Assembly: GCA_001314625.1 (NCBI GenBank)
Contig: LJSH01000004.1
Span: forward strand, 50,039-114,038
Direction: 5' to 3'
DNA: 64,000 nt
DNA from: Oceanicaulis sp. HLUCCA04
GTDB lineage: Bacteria > Pseudomonadota > Alphaproteobacteria > Caulobacterales > Maricaulaceae
The first letter of the stretch is position 1, and each line of letters begins with the position of its first letter. Shown piece after piece: positions 23,667 to 32,641 of this stretch. The notes under the pieces were generated by a model, which saw nothing but the letters and a program-made list of their open reading frames with translations, searched no databases and was not told the DNA's origin. The position numbers were made by a program, and so were the translations under genes.

Positions 23667-23830
23667 TGGCAGAGTTTCTGGCTATGGGCGGTCATGCCAT
23701 CTGGGTGTGGAGCTGCTACGGGCTGACCCTTCTGGGTATTGGCGTCGTGATCGCTCTGGCCTTGCGCCAGCGCCGCAAGGCGGCGCACTGGCGGGCACTG
23801 GCCGAGGGCTCTGCGCGGAGGCAGGCATGA
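23666..23830 (+). CDS. ccmD: Haem exporter small subunit CcmD
   Basis: 54 residues: MAEFLAMGGHAIWVWSCYGL at the start, one membrane helix, then a basic cytoplasmic tail rich in Arg and Ala. Size, topology, the G-x-Y-I/V-W-x-S-Y-like motif and position between ccmC and ccmG fit CcmD. Its start overlaps the ccmC stop and its stop overlaps the ccmG start, so it is translated as part of a coupled chain. Confidence 0.9.
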   Translation: MAEFLAMGGHAIWVWSCYGLTLLGIGVVIALALRQRRKAAHWRALAEGSARRQA

Positions 23831-24369
23831 GGCGGCTCGTCGTCTGGGCGCCTCTGGCCGCGATTGCGGTATTGCTGACGGTTTTTGCCATTGCGCTGAC
23901 CGGGAGGCCGGAAGGCACGCCGGGCGACCCGATGGCGGGACAGCCCCTGCCAGAGCTTCCGGTTACGGAGTTTGGCGCAGGCTTTGCTCCGTTCGACCCC
24001 GCAACGATCGACGGGCCCTATCTGCTCAATTTCTGGGCCAGCTGGTGTGCGCCCTGCCGGATAGAGCATCCCTTGCTGATGGATCTCGCTGAAGCGGGCA
24101 TTCCCGTTCACGGCATTACCTACGCCGACCGGCCGGAGAATGCGCGGGCCTTCCTCTCGGAGCTTGGCAATCCGTTTACGTCGCTGGCCGCAGACCATGA
24201 GCGCCGCGCCGCGCTGGAGCTGGGTGTGACCGGCGCGCCGGAAACCTTCATCATAGATGGAAGCGGAATCATCCGTGCGCGCTGGCGCGGGGCGATCACG
24301 CCGCAAATCTGGGAACAGAGGCTGGAGCCAGTCTGGCAGGCAGCGGCCGATGAGGCAGAAGCACGGTAG
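23827..24369 (+). CDS. ccmG: Thiol:disulfide reductase CcmG/DsbE
   Basis: 180 residues with an N-terminal membrane anchor (about 5-25) and a periplasmic thioredoxin-like domain carrying FWASWCAPCRIEHP (Cys74, Cys77) and the cis-Pro segment VTGAPETFIID. Keeps apocytochrome c haem-binding cysteines reduced. The ATG start overlaps the ccmD stop (ATGA). CcmE, F and H are not in the window and must lie elsewhere, as with the split hel/cyc arrangement of some alphaproteobacteria. Confidence 0.95.
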   Translation: MRRLVVWAPLAAIAVLLTVFAIALTGRPEGTPGDPMAGQPLPELPVTEFGAGFAPFDPATIDGPYLLNFWASWCAPCRIEHPLLMDLAEAGIPVHGITYADRPENARAFLSELGNPFTSLAADHERRAALELGVTGAPETFIIDGSGIIRARWRGAITPQIWEQRLEPVWQAAADEAEAR

Positions 24370-24435
24370 CAGGTCTGACGGCCGCATTGTCGAACCGCAA
24401 ATCCGGTGCCCACCTTTGCCGGAAAGGCTCCGCGC

Positions 24436-24960
24436 CTACTTCTTCTTTTTCTTCTTTTTCTTCTTGTCTTTGTCCTTGCCGTCCTTTTTGTCGGCCTTGT
24501 CCTTGGCCTTCGGATCGGCTTGCGGGTCCAGCGCGCGGGCAATACGCACCAGCGCCTCGGTGAAATTGGCCCGCTTGTTCTTGGCAAGCACCGACAGGAT
24601 CGCTTCGTCGGCGGCCTTGGCGCCATCCACGGCGGTCTGGTAGAGGGCGCGTCCCTCATCGGTCAGTTTTACCGCATTGGCCCGTGCATCGCCGGGTGCC
24701 TTTTCCCTCGCGACAAGACCGCGCGTCGCCATGCGGCTGACCAGTTCAGCCAGCGTGGAGCGGTCGATGCCGGTGCGCTGGACAAGCTGGGTCTGGGTTT
24801 GTCCGTCTGCTTCGCTCAGCGCGCTCAGCACGGCAAACTGGCGCTGCGTGACTTCCACGCCGCCCGTGGCTGCCGAGAAGCGCTCGGCGGCGAATTGTTG
24901 CGCGCGGTGCAGGAGCTGGCCGGGAGAGGCCGCGAGATCAAATTCTGCCTTGTCACCCAT
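24436..24960 (-). CDS. MarR-family regulator with a polylysine tail
   Basis: 174 residues. Winged-helix core of MarR type: VTQRQFAVLSALSEADGQTQ, then QLVQRTGIDRSTLAELVSRM (recognition helix region), and KLTDEGRALYQTA. After residue 145 the protein changes to a Lys/Asp/Ala tail that ends in an unbroken run of at least nine lysines, encoded by AAG/AAA repeats. The tail may add nonspecific DNA binding, as in basic tails of some alphaproteobacterial regulators. Start ATG at 24960 with GAGGGC upstream. Target genes unknown; divergent from the Nudix gene across 130 bp. Confidence 0.85.
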   Translation of the reverse strand: MGDKAEFDLAASPGQLLHRAQQFAAERFSAATGGVEVTQRQFAVLSALSEADGQTQTQLVQRTGIDRSTLAELVSRMATRGLVAREKAPGDARANAVKLTDEGRALYQTAVDGAKAADEAILSVLAKNKRANFTEALVRIARALDPQADPKAKDKADKKDGKDKDKKKKKKKKK

Positions 24961-25090
24961 AATGCCCTCTTCATCCGATGACTGAGCTTCGGGTAGACTA
25001 CACGGGAAATGTCACGGTTCAATGTCATTTCCGTCCTGATACGGAAAAGGGGCGGTTCCCAGCCCTGCACAAGGAGGCCCGCGCAGCACC

Positions 25091-25630
25091 ATGCCCGACC
25101 AGCCCGTCAAGTTCGAACGTGCCGTGCCCGAAGGCGATAACCGGACCCGTAATGTCTGCAGCACGTGCGGCTTCATCGACTATGTGAACCCGAAAATCGT
25201 TGCCGGCGCGGTGGTGTTCAATACGGACGGTGAGGTGCTCATGTGCCGCCGGGCGATAGAGCCGCGTGCCGGTTTCTGGACATTGCCTGCCGGCTTCATG
25301 GAACAGGGCGAGAGTGTCGAGGAGGCTGCGAAACGTGAAACCCGCGAAGAAGCCTGCGCTGAGATCGAGATCGAGGACCTGATCGGGGTGTATTCCGTCC
25401 CGCGTATTTCGCAGGTTCAGATTTTCTTCCGCGCGCGGCTGGCAAAGCCCGGGATCAGCGCTGGCCCGGAAAGTCTCGAAGTGCGTTTCTTCGCGCTGGA
25501 TAATCTGCCGGAAGCCGAATTTGCCTTTCCGTCCGTGCGCTGGGCCATCGACGATTATCTTGCCCGTCAGGGCAAGACGGGTGTCGCGCCGGAACTGCGC
25601 ACGCAAGCCAAGGGTATCACGCCTTACTGA
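25091..25630 (+). CDS. Nudix hydrolase with N-terminal zinc-ribbon-like segment
   Basis: 179 residues. Nudix box G-x5-E-x7-REUXEE-x-G-like: the core EEAAKRETREEACAEIE is preceded by GFMEQGES, so metal-binding glutamates are present. Before it lies NVCSTCGFIDYVNPK with a Cys23-x2-Cys26 pair, typical of NADH-pyrophosphatase-like Nudix proteins that carry half or a full zinc ribbon. The substrate is a nucleoside diphosphate derivative, not specified by sequence. Its 3' end overlaps the esterase gene by 7 bp, tail to tail. Confidence 0.9.
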   Translation: MPDQPVKFERAVPEGDNRTRNVCSTCGFIDYVNPKIVAGAVVFNTDGEVLMCRRAIEPRAGFWTLPAGFMEQGESVEEAAKRETREEACAEIEIEDLIGVYSVPRISQVQIFFRARLAKPGISAGPESLEVRFFALDNLPEAEFAFPSVRWAIDDYLARQGKTGVAPELRTQAKGITPY

Positions 25631-26751
25631 TACGCCGCCTCGATCAGCCGCATCGCGCGCGGATCGCCAATCAGCACATCCATCTGCCGGTTAATCACAT
25701 AGGCGCCGGAAAGGCCGGTCACGGGGTCGGCAAAGGCGCACGAGCCGCCAAACCCGTAATGGCCGACGGCTTTGGGCTCCGGCCCGAACCAGCCTGAATC
25801 CCGGTTCACATTCACCCCTGCGCCAAATGCGATATCGAAGGGCAGGACACGGTCTTCGCCCGCCACGCGGATTGTCATGGCCTCGTTCGTGACAGCTTCG
25901 CTCAACAGGGGTTCGCCACGCAGCAGTCCGCCATTGGCGAACACGCCCATCAGTTCGGCAAGGCCTCTGGCGGTCGCGTGCGTATTGGCAGCGGGAAACT
26001 CCGCCGAGCGCCACTCGGCTGCGCCCCGCCGTCCCGGCGAGGACCAGGCTTTCAGGAAGGCCGCCTGCTTTTGGGCATTCATCGTGCCCAGATGCGGCGG
26101 GCGGGGCGGCAGCACATGCTCGGCGGCGCGGGTGTGGAGCGCTTCGGGCAGGCCGATATGCACATCGATGCCGCGCGGCCCGGCGATAACCTCGCGAAGC
26201 AGCCCGCCAATCGTGCGGCCTTGCGGGTCCGCGCGCCTTATGGCGGCATCGGCCAGAAATCCGAAGGTGATGGGGTGATAGCCGCTACCCTCTCCCAGTG
26301 GCCACATCGGCTCCATAGCGGCAAGGCGCGCTTCTATCAGATCACGGTCAAACCAGTCTGACGCCTCCATCGGTTCGGGAAAACCCGGCAGGCCCGCCTG
26401 ATGGGACAGCGCATCACCAAAGGTCACGCGCTGCTTTCCATGCGCGCCAAACTCCGGCCAGATATCTGCCAGCGCCGTGTCATAGGACAGCCAGCCCTGA
26501 TCGACGGCCCAGGCGGCCACAATCGCGCTGATCGCCTTGCCGGTGGAGAAGACCGGGATCAGCGTGTCCGCCTGCCAGCGCTTCGTGCGGGCGCGGTCTG
26601 AATGGCCGGCCCAGATATCGACGCGTTTTTCGCCCTTCTCGAACAGGGTAAAGGCCGCGCCGATCTCGTTACCGGCTTCGAAATTGGCTTTCATGGCCTC
26701 GGCGACAGCTTCAAAGCCGGGCGCGACCTGTCCGTGTATCGTGATGCTCAT
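25624..26751 (-). CDS. Beta-lactamase-fold serine hydrolase (class C/EstB-like)
   Basis: 375 residues of the beta-lactamase/transpeptidase-like fold. Nucleophile motif FSTGKAIS (S-x-x-K), Tyr motif region around GSGYHPITFGFL (Y-x-x/T-type) and GHYGFGGSCAFADP near the C-terminus replacing the K-T-G box (H-x-G variant). This motif set fits family VIII esterases (EstB) rather than true beta-lactamases. No signal peptide, so probably cytosolic. Substrate unknown. Confidence 0.88.
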   Translation of the reverse strand: MSITIHGQVAPGFEAVAEAMKANFEAGNEIGAAFTLFEKGEKRVDIWAGHSDRARTKRWQADTLIPVFSTGKAISAIVAAWAVDQGWLSYDTALADIWPEFGAHGKQRVTFGDALSHQAGLPGFPEPMEASDWFDRDLIEARLAAMEPMWPLGEGSGYHPITFGFLADAAIRRADPQGRTIGGLLREVIAGPRGIDVHIGLPEALHTRAAEHVLPPRPPHLGTMNAQKQAAFLKAWSSPGRRGAAEWRSAEFPAANTHATARGLAELMGVFANGGLLRGEPLLSEAVTNEAMTIRVAGEDRVLPFDIAFGAGVNVNRDSGWFGPEPKAVGHYGFGGSCAFADPVTGLSGAYVINRQMDVLIGDPRAMRLIEAAYQ

Positions 26752-26793
26752 GGGACAGGGCCGTAGCGCGGCTTACCGGCGCAATCAAGCGGG

Positions 26794-27507
26794 CTAGAGA
26801 ACAATGCGCATCGGCAGGCCGCGCGCGTCGCGCTGGGGCTCGGCAGGCAGACTCATCGCCTCGCCGCGCACGACCCTCAATGCGGTCAGGGCGCACATGG
26901 CGGCGTCGAGCACATCATCGGGTGCGCAGTCCTTCTTGCGGAAGGGGTGCGGGTCAAGCAGGTCTGCGGGCAGGCCGTGCCTCGCCAGCAGGGCAAGACG
27001 CTCCGCGCGGCCTTCAAGGGTTTTCTTGTTGTGCGCCATGGGCGCGCCGCTCAGCACCGCAAAGCCGGCCTCCGGGTGCGTCTCGTATACACGTGTGCTC
27101 ATGTCCGGCCTGATGGCGGCGTCCACTTCGCGAAGCTTTTTGAATAGCGCAAAGCTCTGCGCTGACAGGCCAGGACCCCCGGCCGCGCGATTGAGGGCGA
27201 TGGCTTGTACGTGGCTCTCACCGGCCAGCGCCGCGCGCAAGGGCGAGGAGAATATGCTGGAGGCCCGGCCTTTGAGGATTTTGCGCGCCAGCCGCTCGCA
27301 TTCGCGTCCTGATCCGCTGGGTGAGGCTTCAAACCCGATCGGTATATCGATGGCGATGACGGCAGGGTTTTCCGGCGCGTTCAGCGCCTCGGTTATGGTG
27401 GGGAACAGACGCAGAGCCGGTTCGGCTTGCCCGCTGGTGTCGAGCAGCACGCCGACCCAGCCCGCCTTGCAGCCATCAAGGCCGAGCACCCATTCGGGCG
27501 AGGTCAC
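26794..27507 (-). CDS. DUF429 family protein
   Basis: 237 residues from the GTG at 27507, which overlaps the pdxY stop (GTGA). VLGLDGCKAGW at the N-terminus, IAIDIPIGF (actin-like ATPase/RNase H-like core with Asp residues), then YETHPEAGF and KKDCAPDDVLDAAMCALTA near the end, all standard for DUF429. The fold is a predicted RNase H-like nuclease, with no established function. The overlap shows coupled expression with pyridoxal kinase. Confidence 0.85.
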   Translation of the reverse strand: MTSPEWVLGLDGCKAGWVGVLLDTSGQAEPALRLFPTITEALNAPENPAVIAIDIPIGFEASPSGSGRECERLARKILKGRASSIFSSPLRAALAGESHVQAIALNRAAGGPGLSAQSFALFKKLREVDAAIRPDMSTRVYETHPEAGFAVLSGAPMAHNKKTLEGRAERLALLARHGLPADLLDPHPFRKKDCAPDDVLDAAMCALTALRVVRGEAMSLPAEPQRDARGLPMRIVL

Positions 27508-28307
27508 GGCAGCGAGCCCAGCAGCAGGTCGTGGCTTTTGGCCCTCAGGCTTGCCTTGATCACGTGCTCGCACGCCTGCGTGACGTGATCGCACAGGACC
27601 TGTCCGCTCTCGCCTTCCAGCTGCGCCGCCAGCGCCAGCGCAGCCAGCAGATCGCCTGTGCCGTGAGGCACGCCGTCCAGGCGCTGCGTGTGTGATGTGT
27701 AGCTGTTGTCTGCCATGGTCAGCATGACGGCAAGCCGGTCCGCGCCATCGGGCACCGACGTGACGAGTACGGGCCGTCCCAGCGCACGGGCGGCGCTCCG
27801 GGCCGTTGCTGTGTCCGTGACCGACTGTCCGGTCAGAAAGGCCAGCTCGAAGGCGTTGGGGGTGACAAGATCAGCCAGCGGCACCAGCCGGGCGGCAATC
27901 GCCTCGGCGATCTCGCGCTTCACATAAAGACCGTCTGCCGAGCCGTCCGCCACGCCATCCCCGCAGATCGGATCGACGAGCACGAGAATATCCGGGTTCG
28001 CGGCTTTCGCGGCCTGAATGAAGGCGCTCGTGGCGCGCACCTGCTCAGCGCTGGCGAAATAGCCGGTGAGGATGGCGCGCGCCCGCGCGGGCGCTGCGTG
28101 CGCCAGCAGGCCGTCCAGTGCGCCGGTGAACACATCATCGGGTACTGGCCCGCCGCCGGGTGCGCCCAGCCCCGGATGGCGGCCGAAAATCACGGTGGGC
28201 ACGTGTTCGGGCGAGAAGCCGGCACGCGTCAGCACAGCAGCGCTGACGCCGCCGCCCACGCGGCTGCCTGCGACCAGCGAGCTGAAAATGATGACAGTCT
28301 GATCCAA
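27504..28307 (-). CDS. pdxY: Pyridoxal kinase PdxY-like
   Basis: 267 residues of the ribokinase fold: ATG-independent start (TTG at 28307, 12 bases after the stop of the upstream lipoprotein gene), VVGGGVSAAV-like substrate lid region near residue 15-25, VDPICGD (P-loop Asp region), LVTPNAFELAFLTG, and the catalytic anion hole GVPHGTGDLLAAL. Phosphorylates pyridoxal to PLP in the salvage route. It lies in a minus-strand run with a PBP, a lipoprotein and DUF429. Confidence 0.88.
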   Translation of the reverse strand: MDQTVIIFSSLVAGSRVGGGVSAAVLTRAGFSPEHVPTVIFGRHPGLGAPGGGPVPDDVFTGALDGLLAHAAPARARAILTGYFASAEQVRATSAFIQAAKAANPDILVLVDPICGDGVADGSADGLYVKREIAEAIAARLVPLADLVTPNAFELAFLTGQSVTDTATARSAARALGRPVLVTSVPDGADRLAVMLTMADNSYTSHTQRLDGVPHGTGDLLAALALAAQLEGESGQVLCDHVTQACEHVIKASLRAKSHDLLLGSLP

Positions 28308-28319
28308 TGCGGTGACGCT

Positions 28320-29840
28320 TTATTCTGACCGTTCGACGCTGACGCTCAGCCCCAGCTGGTCGATATCAAACTCGCCAGACGCGCTGGTCAGTTCCGGCAA
28401 GGGCACCGGCGCAGGTGGATCGAGCGCTATGACCAGTGTCCCGCCATCGCGGACAAAGTCTGACAGGGGCCCGGCGATAGCGTTCAGAAAGGGGCGGGGA
28501 ATTTCCGCCGGCAATGCCGACAGGCCGAGCGCAATCAGCGCCGATGCCTGCACGCGCATCTGCGCAGGCGTTACCCCGTTCATCAGTGCGTAGGCCGAAA
28601 AGCTGCGGTCCAGAAGTGACTGGTCCTCCAGCCGCACTTCGAGGCGTTGCAGGCGCAAGAGGCTCTCGAGCGCAGCCAGGGTCTGCGGATCGGCGATACC
28701 GCTGGCGTGAGCGGTGGCGACAGCATCGCTGTAGGCCTGCACGCCGATAATCTCCTGGTGCGCATCGAGCGTCAGCCCGTCTTCCCAGATGAAACGGTTA
28801 TTGTTTTGCGTGATGATCGTGTCGGTCGCGGGATCATAAACCGCATCCGTTTCAAACCGCAGCACGATTTCCTCATAGCCCAGAAAGCCGAGCGCGGCTT
28901 CCACTTGCGCGCCCGGATCGCTGTCCGCCTCGGCGCGCAGGCGCAGCGATGGCATGCTGGCTAGCGTGCGCAGGCTTTCACCTTCAGGCGTTACTTCCCC
29001 GGCCAGGCTGTCCATCTCGAAAGCCATGCCGTTGGCCACTCCGGCAAGCCCGGTGATTTCAAGCTGCCGGTAGTAATCGGCGGGACTTCCGGTGATCATG
29101 AGCTGAAGCGGGCTGGCATCGCTGTCCCGGAACATCGCCGCCAGCATACGGCTCCCGACGCCTTCAATGCGGGCCGTTTCAATGCCGAAGCGCACGGCCG
29201 GGCTATCAAACCGGATGCTCTCCACGCTGGCCAGCTCAAGACCGGTTTCGTCGAGCCCGCGCAAGGTCACGGTGCTGGCCTGCAACGCGCCTTCTTCGCC
29301 GGGCAGGGTTACCGCCAGACCTGTCAGCGCCAATTCGCGGAAGCTGTAGGCGGCCAGGTTTCCGGCCAGATCGGGAAGGGCTGGCGCGCTGCCGGTAAAC
29401 GATGCGGCGACGGCGCGTGACAGCGCCGGTCCCGGCCGGTCGATAACAAGGCGTTCAAACCGCGTTTCGCCGCCATCTGAATCATACAGGACGGCGTTCT
29501 CTAGGCTCAGCCTGTCAAACCGCACGATGTCGCCTTCGAGATAGGGTGAGGCAATTTCCATGATTTCGGCGCGCAATACGGCCCCGGTCTCTCCAGATGC
29601 CTCTTCGGCCTCGCCAAGTGTCAGCTCGAAATTTTCAAACCGGAATGCGCCGCCAGTATACTCGCGGGCGCTCCAGCTTGCCCGGCCCTGTTCTTCAAGC
29701 CCCAATATGGCAGCGGCCTGCGCGGCTTCATCGGCGGTGACACGGGTCGCATCGGGCTCGCGGGCCTCCTGTCCGTCACCGCAGGCGGCGAGCAGCACAA
29801 TCGTGGCAAGCAAGGCAGGCAGGAGACGCAAGACGGACAT
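28320..29840 (-). CDS. Large predicted lipoprotein of unknown function
   Basis: 506 residues. Signal peptide with lipobox (LLPALLATIVLLAAC, Cys20; next residue Gly, so likely passed to the outer membrane). The mature part is a long, repetitive series of short beta-strand-like segments (for example FRFENFELTLGEA, IVRFDRLSLENAVL) that recall AsmA-like or pentapeptide-like layered proteins, without enough match to name a family. Two segments around 100-190 and 190-260 look alike and may be internal repeats. Sits between the class A PBP (67 bp upstream) and pdxY (12 bp downstream), so an envelope role is likely. Confidence 0.7.
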   Translation of the reverse strand: MSVLRLLPALLATIVLLAACGDGQEAREPDATRVTADEAAQAAAILGLEEQGRASWSAREYTGGAFRFENFELTLGEAEEASGETGAVLRAEIMEIASPYLEGDIVRFDRLSLENAVLYDSDGGETRFERLVIDRPGPALSRAVAASFTGSAPALPDLAGNLAAYSFRELALTGLAVTLPGEEGALQASTVTLRGLDETGLELASVESIRFDSPAVRFGIETARIEGVGSRMLAAMFRDSDASPLQLMITGSPADYYRQLEITGLAGVANGMAFEMDSLAGEVTPEGESLRTLASMPSLRLRAEADSDPGAQVEAALGFLGYEEIVLRFETDAVYDPATDTIITQNNNRFIWEDGLTLDAHQEIIGVQAYSDAVATAHASGIADPQTLAALESLLRLQRLEVRLEDQSLLDRSFSAYALMNGVTPAQMRVQASALIALGLSALPAEIPRPFLNAIAGPLSDFVRDGGTLVIALDPPAPVPLPELTSASGEFDIDQLGLSVSVERSE

Positions 29841-29907
29841 GGCTTGGCCCTTCGGCTGACGTAAGAACGCCTTTTGAGCCTAAAGCCTGCCCGGTCAAAG
29901 AGCTAGT

Positions 29908-31935
29908 TCAGTCCTGCGGCAAGCGCGCCAGCAAGCCGGCGATCGGATCGTCGGCACTGTCCGCGTCCGGCTGCGCTTCCTTTGTGACCGCTCCCTCCTG
30001 CGGCGGGTCGGCTGTGCCGAGATTTTCGTCTTCCAGTGCACTCAGCAGCCGGGCCAGACGGTCAGGATCAGGTTCCGGCGCGCGGGGCGCGTCAGCCGGC
30101 AGGGAGATGACCGGTGATGCCGCTGTCATCTGTGCGAAAATACGCGCCGGACCCGCGCCGCCAGAGCCGGCATCGGTGGGTGTGTTGTCGTCATTTCCGG
30201 TCCACACGACCGTGACGAGACCGTCGGCCCAGCCGGCAAACCAGGCATCGCGGAAGCCGTTCGTGGTGCCGGTCTTGCCACGCACCAGACGTCCGGGCAC
30301 GGCTGCGGCGCGGGCGGTGCCATAGCTTACCGTCGCGGCGAAAAGCTGGTCCATCTGGCGCACAACACGCGCAGCCAGCACGATCTGACCCGGCTGGACA
30401 TCACGCTGCCACAGCACTTCGCCGGACGGCGTTTCAAGGCGTGTGACGCCGTGAACCTCGACGCTGCGGCCGCCATTCATGAAGGGGACGTAGGCGCTGG
30501 CGAGCTCAAGCGGGGTGACTTCATAGGCACCCAGCGACAGGGCGTGGGTGTTCTCCATCGGGCTTTCAATGCCCAGGCGCCGGGCGAGGCGCAGCGTATA
30601 GGCCCTGCCTGATTGCTCGGCGAGCTGGGCGGCGATGGAGTTTGACGAGCGGGCAAAGGCGCGTTCCAGCGTCATCTCGCCTTCATAGCGGTCTTCCCAG
30701 TTGGCCGGAGCCCAGCTGCCATAGCTCACCGGCTCGTCAATCATCACATCTTCGGGCGACCAGCCTGCCTCGAAAGCCGACGCAAAGATAAAGGGTTTGA
30801 AGGCCGAGCCCGGCTGGCGGCGCGCTGATATAGCCCTGTTGAAGGGCGAGCGGGCATAGTCTGTCCCGCCGCTCATGGCAGTGATCGCTCCGCTGGCGTC
30901 CAGCGCGATGACCGCGCCATTGGCTGCGCCGCGCGCGATCTCCGGGTCGGCCAGACCGTCCCTCAAAGCGCTGTCGGCGGCCCTTTGTACATTGACATCC
31001 AGCGTCGTGCGCACGACCACGTCGCCGTTCCATGATGGCGCATGCAAGGCCAGAAGCGTACGCGCCTCGGTGGTGGCCCAGTCTGCAAACCAGCCTGCGC
31101 CCGGGCTGGACGAGCCGCGCGATACGCGGATCGGCGCGGAGGCGGCGGCCAGCCGCTCCTCTTCGGTGATCCGGCCTGTCGCCAGCATCAGGTCAAGCAC
31201 AACAGTTGCCCGCACGGCCGCGCGCGCCGTGTCACTGGCGGGCGAATAGCGCGACGGGGCTTTGAGAAGACCGGCCAGCAAGGCGGACTGGCCGATATCC
31301 AGCTCATGCGGGCCACGGCCGAAATAGCGCCGCGAGGCATTCTCCGCGCCCCACGCACCAGCCCCGAAATAGACCCGGTTGAGATAGAGGGCGAGAATTT
31401 CATCCTTGGAAAACCGGCTTTCCAGCCACAGGGCCAGCATCATTTCCTGAACCTTGCGCCGCAAGGTCCGGTCGGGGGTCAAAAACAGGTTCTTGGCAAG
31501 CTGCTGGGTGATGGTCGAGCCGCCCTGCACCACGCGTCCAGCCCTGAGATTGGCCAGCGCAGCGCGGGCCGTGCCGATCAGATCAATGCCGAAATGTGCG
31601 TAGAAGCGGCGGTCTTCGACCGCCAGCACGGCATCGACGAGGTGCTCGGGCAGATTGTCTGCCGTGATCGTGGTGCCCGAGGATTCCCCGCGCCGGGCAA
31701 TCACACGCCCCTCTCGGTCAAGAAAGGTCATCGCCGTTCCGGACGGGGCCAGGGTAAGCGAAGAGGTATCAGGCAGATCGCGCGCCAGTCCGACCACGTA
31801 AAGGCTGCCGAGCAGGATCGTTACAACGGCCAGAGCCGTGACGGCACGCGCCAGCAGCATCCAGACTGAGGGACGGCGCCGGGTTCTGCCTACGGGAACT
31901 CTGATGGATGTGCGGGTCACGAAATTCTGGCTCAC
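29908..31935 (-). CDS. Class A penicillin-binding protein (PBP1A family)
   Basis: 675 residues. N-terminal cytoplasmic tail, one TM helix (about 26-50), glycosyltransferase family 51 domain (about 70-250; AVEDRRFYAHFGID, GGSTITQQLAKNLFL, LNRVYFGAGAWG), then the transpeptidase domain (about 305-600) with the SxxK motif QPGSAFKPF, SxN motif SSNS and KTG motif RGKTGTTNG. The C-terminal tail is acidic. Polymerises and crosslinks peptidoglycan. GTG start at 31935 with GGAGG upstream. Shorter than typical 750-850-residue PBP1A because the OB insert is missing, so PBP1C-like or monofunctional variants are alternatives. Confidence 0.93.
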   Translation of the reverse strand: MSQNFVTRTSIRVPVGRTRRRPSVWMLLARAVTALAVVTILLGSLYVVGLARDLPDTSSLTLAPSGTAMTFLDREGRVIARRGESSGTTITADNLPEHLVDAVLAVEDRRFYAHFGIDLIGTARAALANLRAGRVVQGGSTITQQLAKNLFLTPDRTLRRKVQEMMLALWLESRFSKDEILALYLNRVYFGAGAWGAENASRRYFGRGPHELDIGQSALLAGLLKAPSRYSPASDTARAAVRATVVLDLMLATGRITEEERLAAASAPIRVSRGSSSPGAGWFADWATTEARTLLALHAPSWNGDVVVRTTLDVNVQRAADSALRDGLADPEIARGAANGAVIALDASGAITAMSGGTDYARSPFNRAISARRQPGSAFKPFIFASAFEAGWSPEDVMIDEPVSYGSWAPANWEDRYEGEMTLERAFARSSNSIAAQLAEQSGRAYTLRLARRLGIESPMENTHALSLGAYEVTPLELASAYVPFMNGGRSVEVHGVTRLETPSGEVLWQRDVQPGQIVLAARVVRQMDQLFAATVSYGTARAAAVPGRLVRGKTGTTNGFRDAWFAGWADGLVTVVWTGNDDNTPTDAGSGGAGPARIFAQMTAASPVISLPADAPRAPEPDPDRLARLLSALEDENLGTADPPQEGAVTKEAQPDADSADDPIAGLLARLPQD

Positions 31936-32065
31936 CGATTATGGACCTCCATGGCCTAGCCAATCAGCGTTAAGGCGGCGTGAACCTTGGCAGTGCGGGC
32001 AAAACACCTTGCGAGTCCGGCGCAGGCGGGTGATCATCGCGCCAGCAGAGGGGAGCGCCTTCATC

Positions 32066-32284
32066 ATGACCTTCAATCCACGCCTTCGGCGCGGAGCCTG
32101 CCTTGCAGGCGTCGTTACGGCACTGGGAATCCTGGGCGCGTGTGCCAATGTGCCCGGAGAAACCGTGTGCCCCGATCGCGGCCAGAATACCGGCAGCTGG
32201 CCCTATTGCGCCCCGTCCGATCCCGGTGGCGGAGGCGGTATCATGCGTGATGACCGGATCAATCCGTCGGGCGGCCGGGACTGA
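32066..32284 (+). CDS. Small predicted lipoprotein
   Basis: 72 residues. Hydrophobic signal segment ending in ALGILGAC (lipobox, Cys26), then a short mature part with two more Cys, a Gly-rich stretch GGGGG and a polar end. ATG at 32066 with GGGGAGCG upstream. No family recognised. Divergent from the PBP gene by 130 bp and followed by a small membrane-protein gene; function unknown. Confidence 0.6.
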   Translation: MTFNPRLRRGACLAGVVTALGILGACANVPGETVCPDRGQNTGSWPYCAPSDPGGGGGIMRDDRINPSGGRD

Positions 32285-32312
32285 CCGGAGCTGCCCCGGC
32301 TTTTGAGATGAA

Positions 32313-32555
32313 ATGGCGATGGCAGCGATACCCTATGAAGTTCAGATATTTGCCATCGCACTGGCGGCAAGCCTGGCTATTGGGCTTCCCGTGCGCATTG
32401 CCGGCTGGCGCGCGACTGTCCTCGCCGTGCGCGGCTTCTGGCGGCTTACACGGCGCTACCGCATCTGGATCTTCCTGATCGCGATTATCGGCATGCTCGC
32501 CGGACTCTGGACATTCGACAGTATTCGCGGACTGGTTTTCGGCTGGTGGAACTGA
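32313..32555 (+). CDS. Small two-helix membrane protein
   Basis: 80 residues with two hydrophobic segments (about 9-30 and 48-68), separated by a basic loop (RLTRRYR). An ATG two codons in is an alternative start. No family recognised. Located 28 bp after the small lipoprotein gene and possibly cotranscribed with it. Confidence 0.6.
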   Translation: MAMAAIPYEVQIFAIALAASLAIGLPVRIAGWRATVLAVRGFWRLTRRYRIWIFLIAIIGMLAGLWTFDSIRGLVFGWWN

Positions 32556-32641
32556 GCCGGTCCGTCACCGAATTGTCACTGCCCGCCCCGCATCAGGCAG
32601 GCTAGCCTTCCCGCCCACAGCCAGTTTTCAAAGGGGTCATC

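Noticed and set aside
24406-24981. Plus-strand frame opposite the MarR gene with poly-Phe/Leu
   Set aside because: It is the complement of the polylysine tract; the MarR frame has the winged-helix motifs.
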